A stretch of 64,000 nucleotides of DNA from Capnocytophaga stomatis (GTDB taxonomy: Bacteria; Bacteroidota; Bacteroidia; Flavobacteriales; Flavobacteriaceae). The translations under genes were made by a program, and so were the position numbers. Positions within the stretch are counted from its first letter, which is position 1. Every line of letters begins with the position of its first letter. The notes below the pieces were generated by a model that saw only the letters and a list, made by a program, of their open reading frames with translations, made no database searches and was not told where the DNA came from. Location: the NCBI RefSeq assembly GCF_002302635.1, contig NZ_CP022387.1, positions 1,488,001 to 1,552,000 of the forward strand. Direction: 5' to 3'. Below, in pieces: positions 63,600 through 64,000 of this stretch.

Positions 63600-64000
63600 A
63601 TGAAAAAAAGATTTTTATTAGCAGCATTTGTAGTAAGTGTTTTTTACGTGGGCAGTGCACAAGCTCAGGATTGTAAACAAGACCAAGAGCTTCAACAAAA
63701 TTTATCAATTTTTAATGAGGATGCAAAAGCAAAACGTTATGATGCGGCGTATCCCGTTTGGAAATCTGTTTATGAGAAATGCCCAAGTATCAATGCCGCT
63801 GTGTTTGTACGTGGAGAAGCTATCCTAAAACATAAGATAGATAAAAGTACCGGAGCTGAAAAAGAAAATTTCGTGAAGGATTTGCTTAAACTTTACGAAG
63901 ATTATAATAAATATTTCCCAAGCCGAATGGGAACAACTGAAATGCGTACTAAGCAAGCTTTGTTGATTTCTGACAGAAAAGAAGAAGTTTACGAGCTACT
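63600..64000 (+). CDS. Secreted TPR-type protein (3' end beyond window)
   Basis: The ATG at 63600 opens a frame that is still open at base 64000 (133 complete codons). The N-terminal signal peptide ends near GSAQAQ. The visible mature part contains NEDAKAKRYDAAYPVWKSVYEKCP and LLKLYEDYNKYFP, helical pairs typical of tetratricopeptide repeats. It lies 22 bp after the outer-membrane protein gene. It is probably periplasmic. Length and function cannot be judged from the part seen. Confidence 0.72.
   Translation, partial: MKKRFLLAAFVVSVFYVGSAQAQDCKQDQELQQNLSIFNEDAKAKRYDAAYPVWKSVYEKCPSINAAVFVRGEAILKHKIDKSTGAEKENFVKDLLKLYEDYNKYFPSRMGTTEMRTKQALLISDRKEEVYEL

Overview
The window reads as chromosome of a Capnocytophaga-like flavobacterium (Bacteroidota). 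The evidence is low GC, -7 promoter boxes of the TAnnTTTG type, the gliding/type IX secretion gene sprA, a PorP/SprF-family protein, two SusC/SusD pairs, and lipoproteins whose mature N-termini start with Cys followed by Lys and acidic residues, like the surface-export signal described in Capnocytophaga canimorsus. The species assignment is inference.

Layout. 1-7.6 kb: sprA (C-terminal end outside the window) behind ruvA, minus strand. 7.8-11.3 kb: three tandem paralogous SUMF1/formylglycine-generating-enzyme-fold lipoproteins, each with its own promoter and terminator. 11.7-12.6 kb: an IS5-family insertion sequence. 12.7-16.8 kb: an SPFH-domain gene preceded by a possible 36-residue Cys-containing peptide, a promoter, a pair of exact 19-bp direct repeats, and a divergent hybrid two-component sensor/regulator. 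16.9-21.3 kb: ybeY and mnmG, separated by a decayed segment that looks like a toxin C-terminus, an immunity-like gene and a membrane protein broken by a stop codon, plus a secreted SGNH hydrolase. 21.4-36.7 kb: mostly housekeeping genes (TPR protein, MutS-family ATPase, aconitase, pheS, a BlaI/M56 pair with a visible operator, an ABC ATPase, aspA, nrdDG, brnQ). 37.0-37.7 kb: tRNA-Leu(UAG) with a second, degraded copy of its 3' end about 580 bp away, probably the scar of an integrated element. 38-40.6 kb: porP/sprF-like gene, folB, tRNA-Cys, a roadblock-like protein, a CBS protein. 40.6-46.6 kb: an outer-membrane barrel protein, then a sigma/anti-sigma/DUF4097/GIN-domain cluster with two kinds of tandem repeats. 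46.8-61.0 kb: two polysaccharide-utilization clusters. 61.5-64 kb: coaX, an outer-membrane protein and a TPR protein cut by the window end.

How genes work together. The 51.5-61.0 kb cluster encodes SusC, SusD, an apparently inactive GH18-fold lipoprotein, a DUF1735/LamG lipoprotein, an active-looking DUF1735-GH18 endo-beta-N-acetylglucosaminidase and one unknown lipoprotein. This matches the layout of the Bacteroides thetaiotaomicron BT3983-BT3987 high-mannose N-glycan system and resembles the C. canimorsus Gpd glycoprotein-deglycosylation system, so host N-glycan harvesting is the likely role. The best candidate for something undescribed is the 12.7-16.8 kb locus, where regulator, repeats, promoter, small peptide and SPFH protein form one consistent arrangement.
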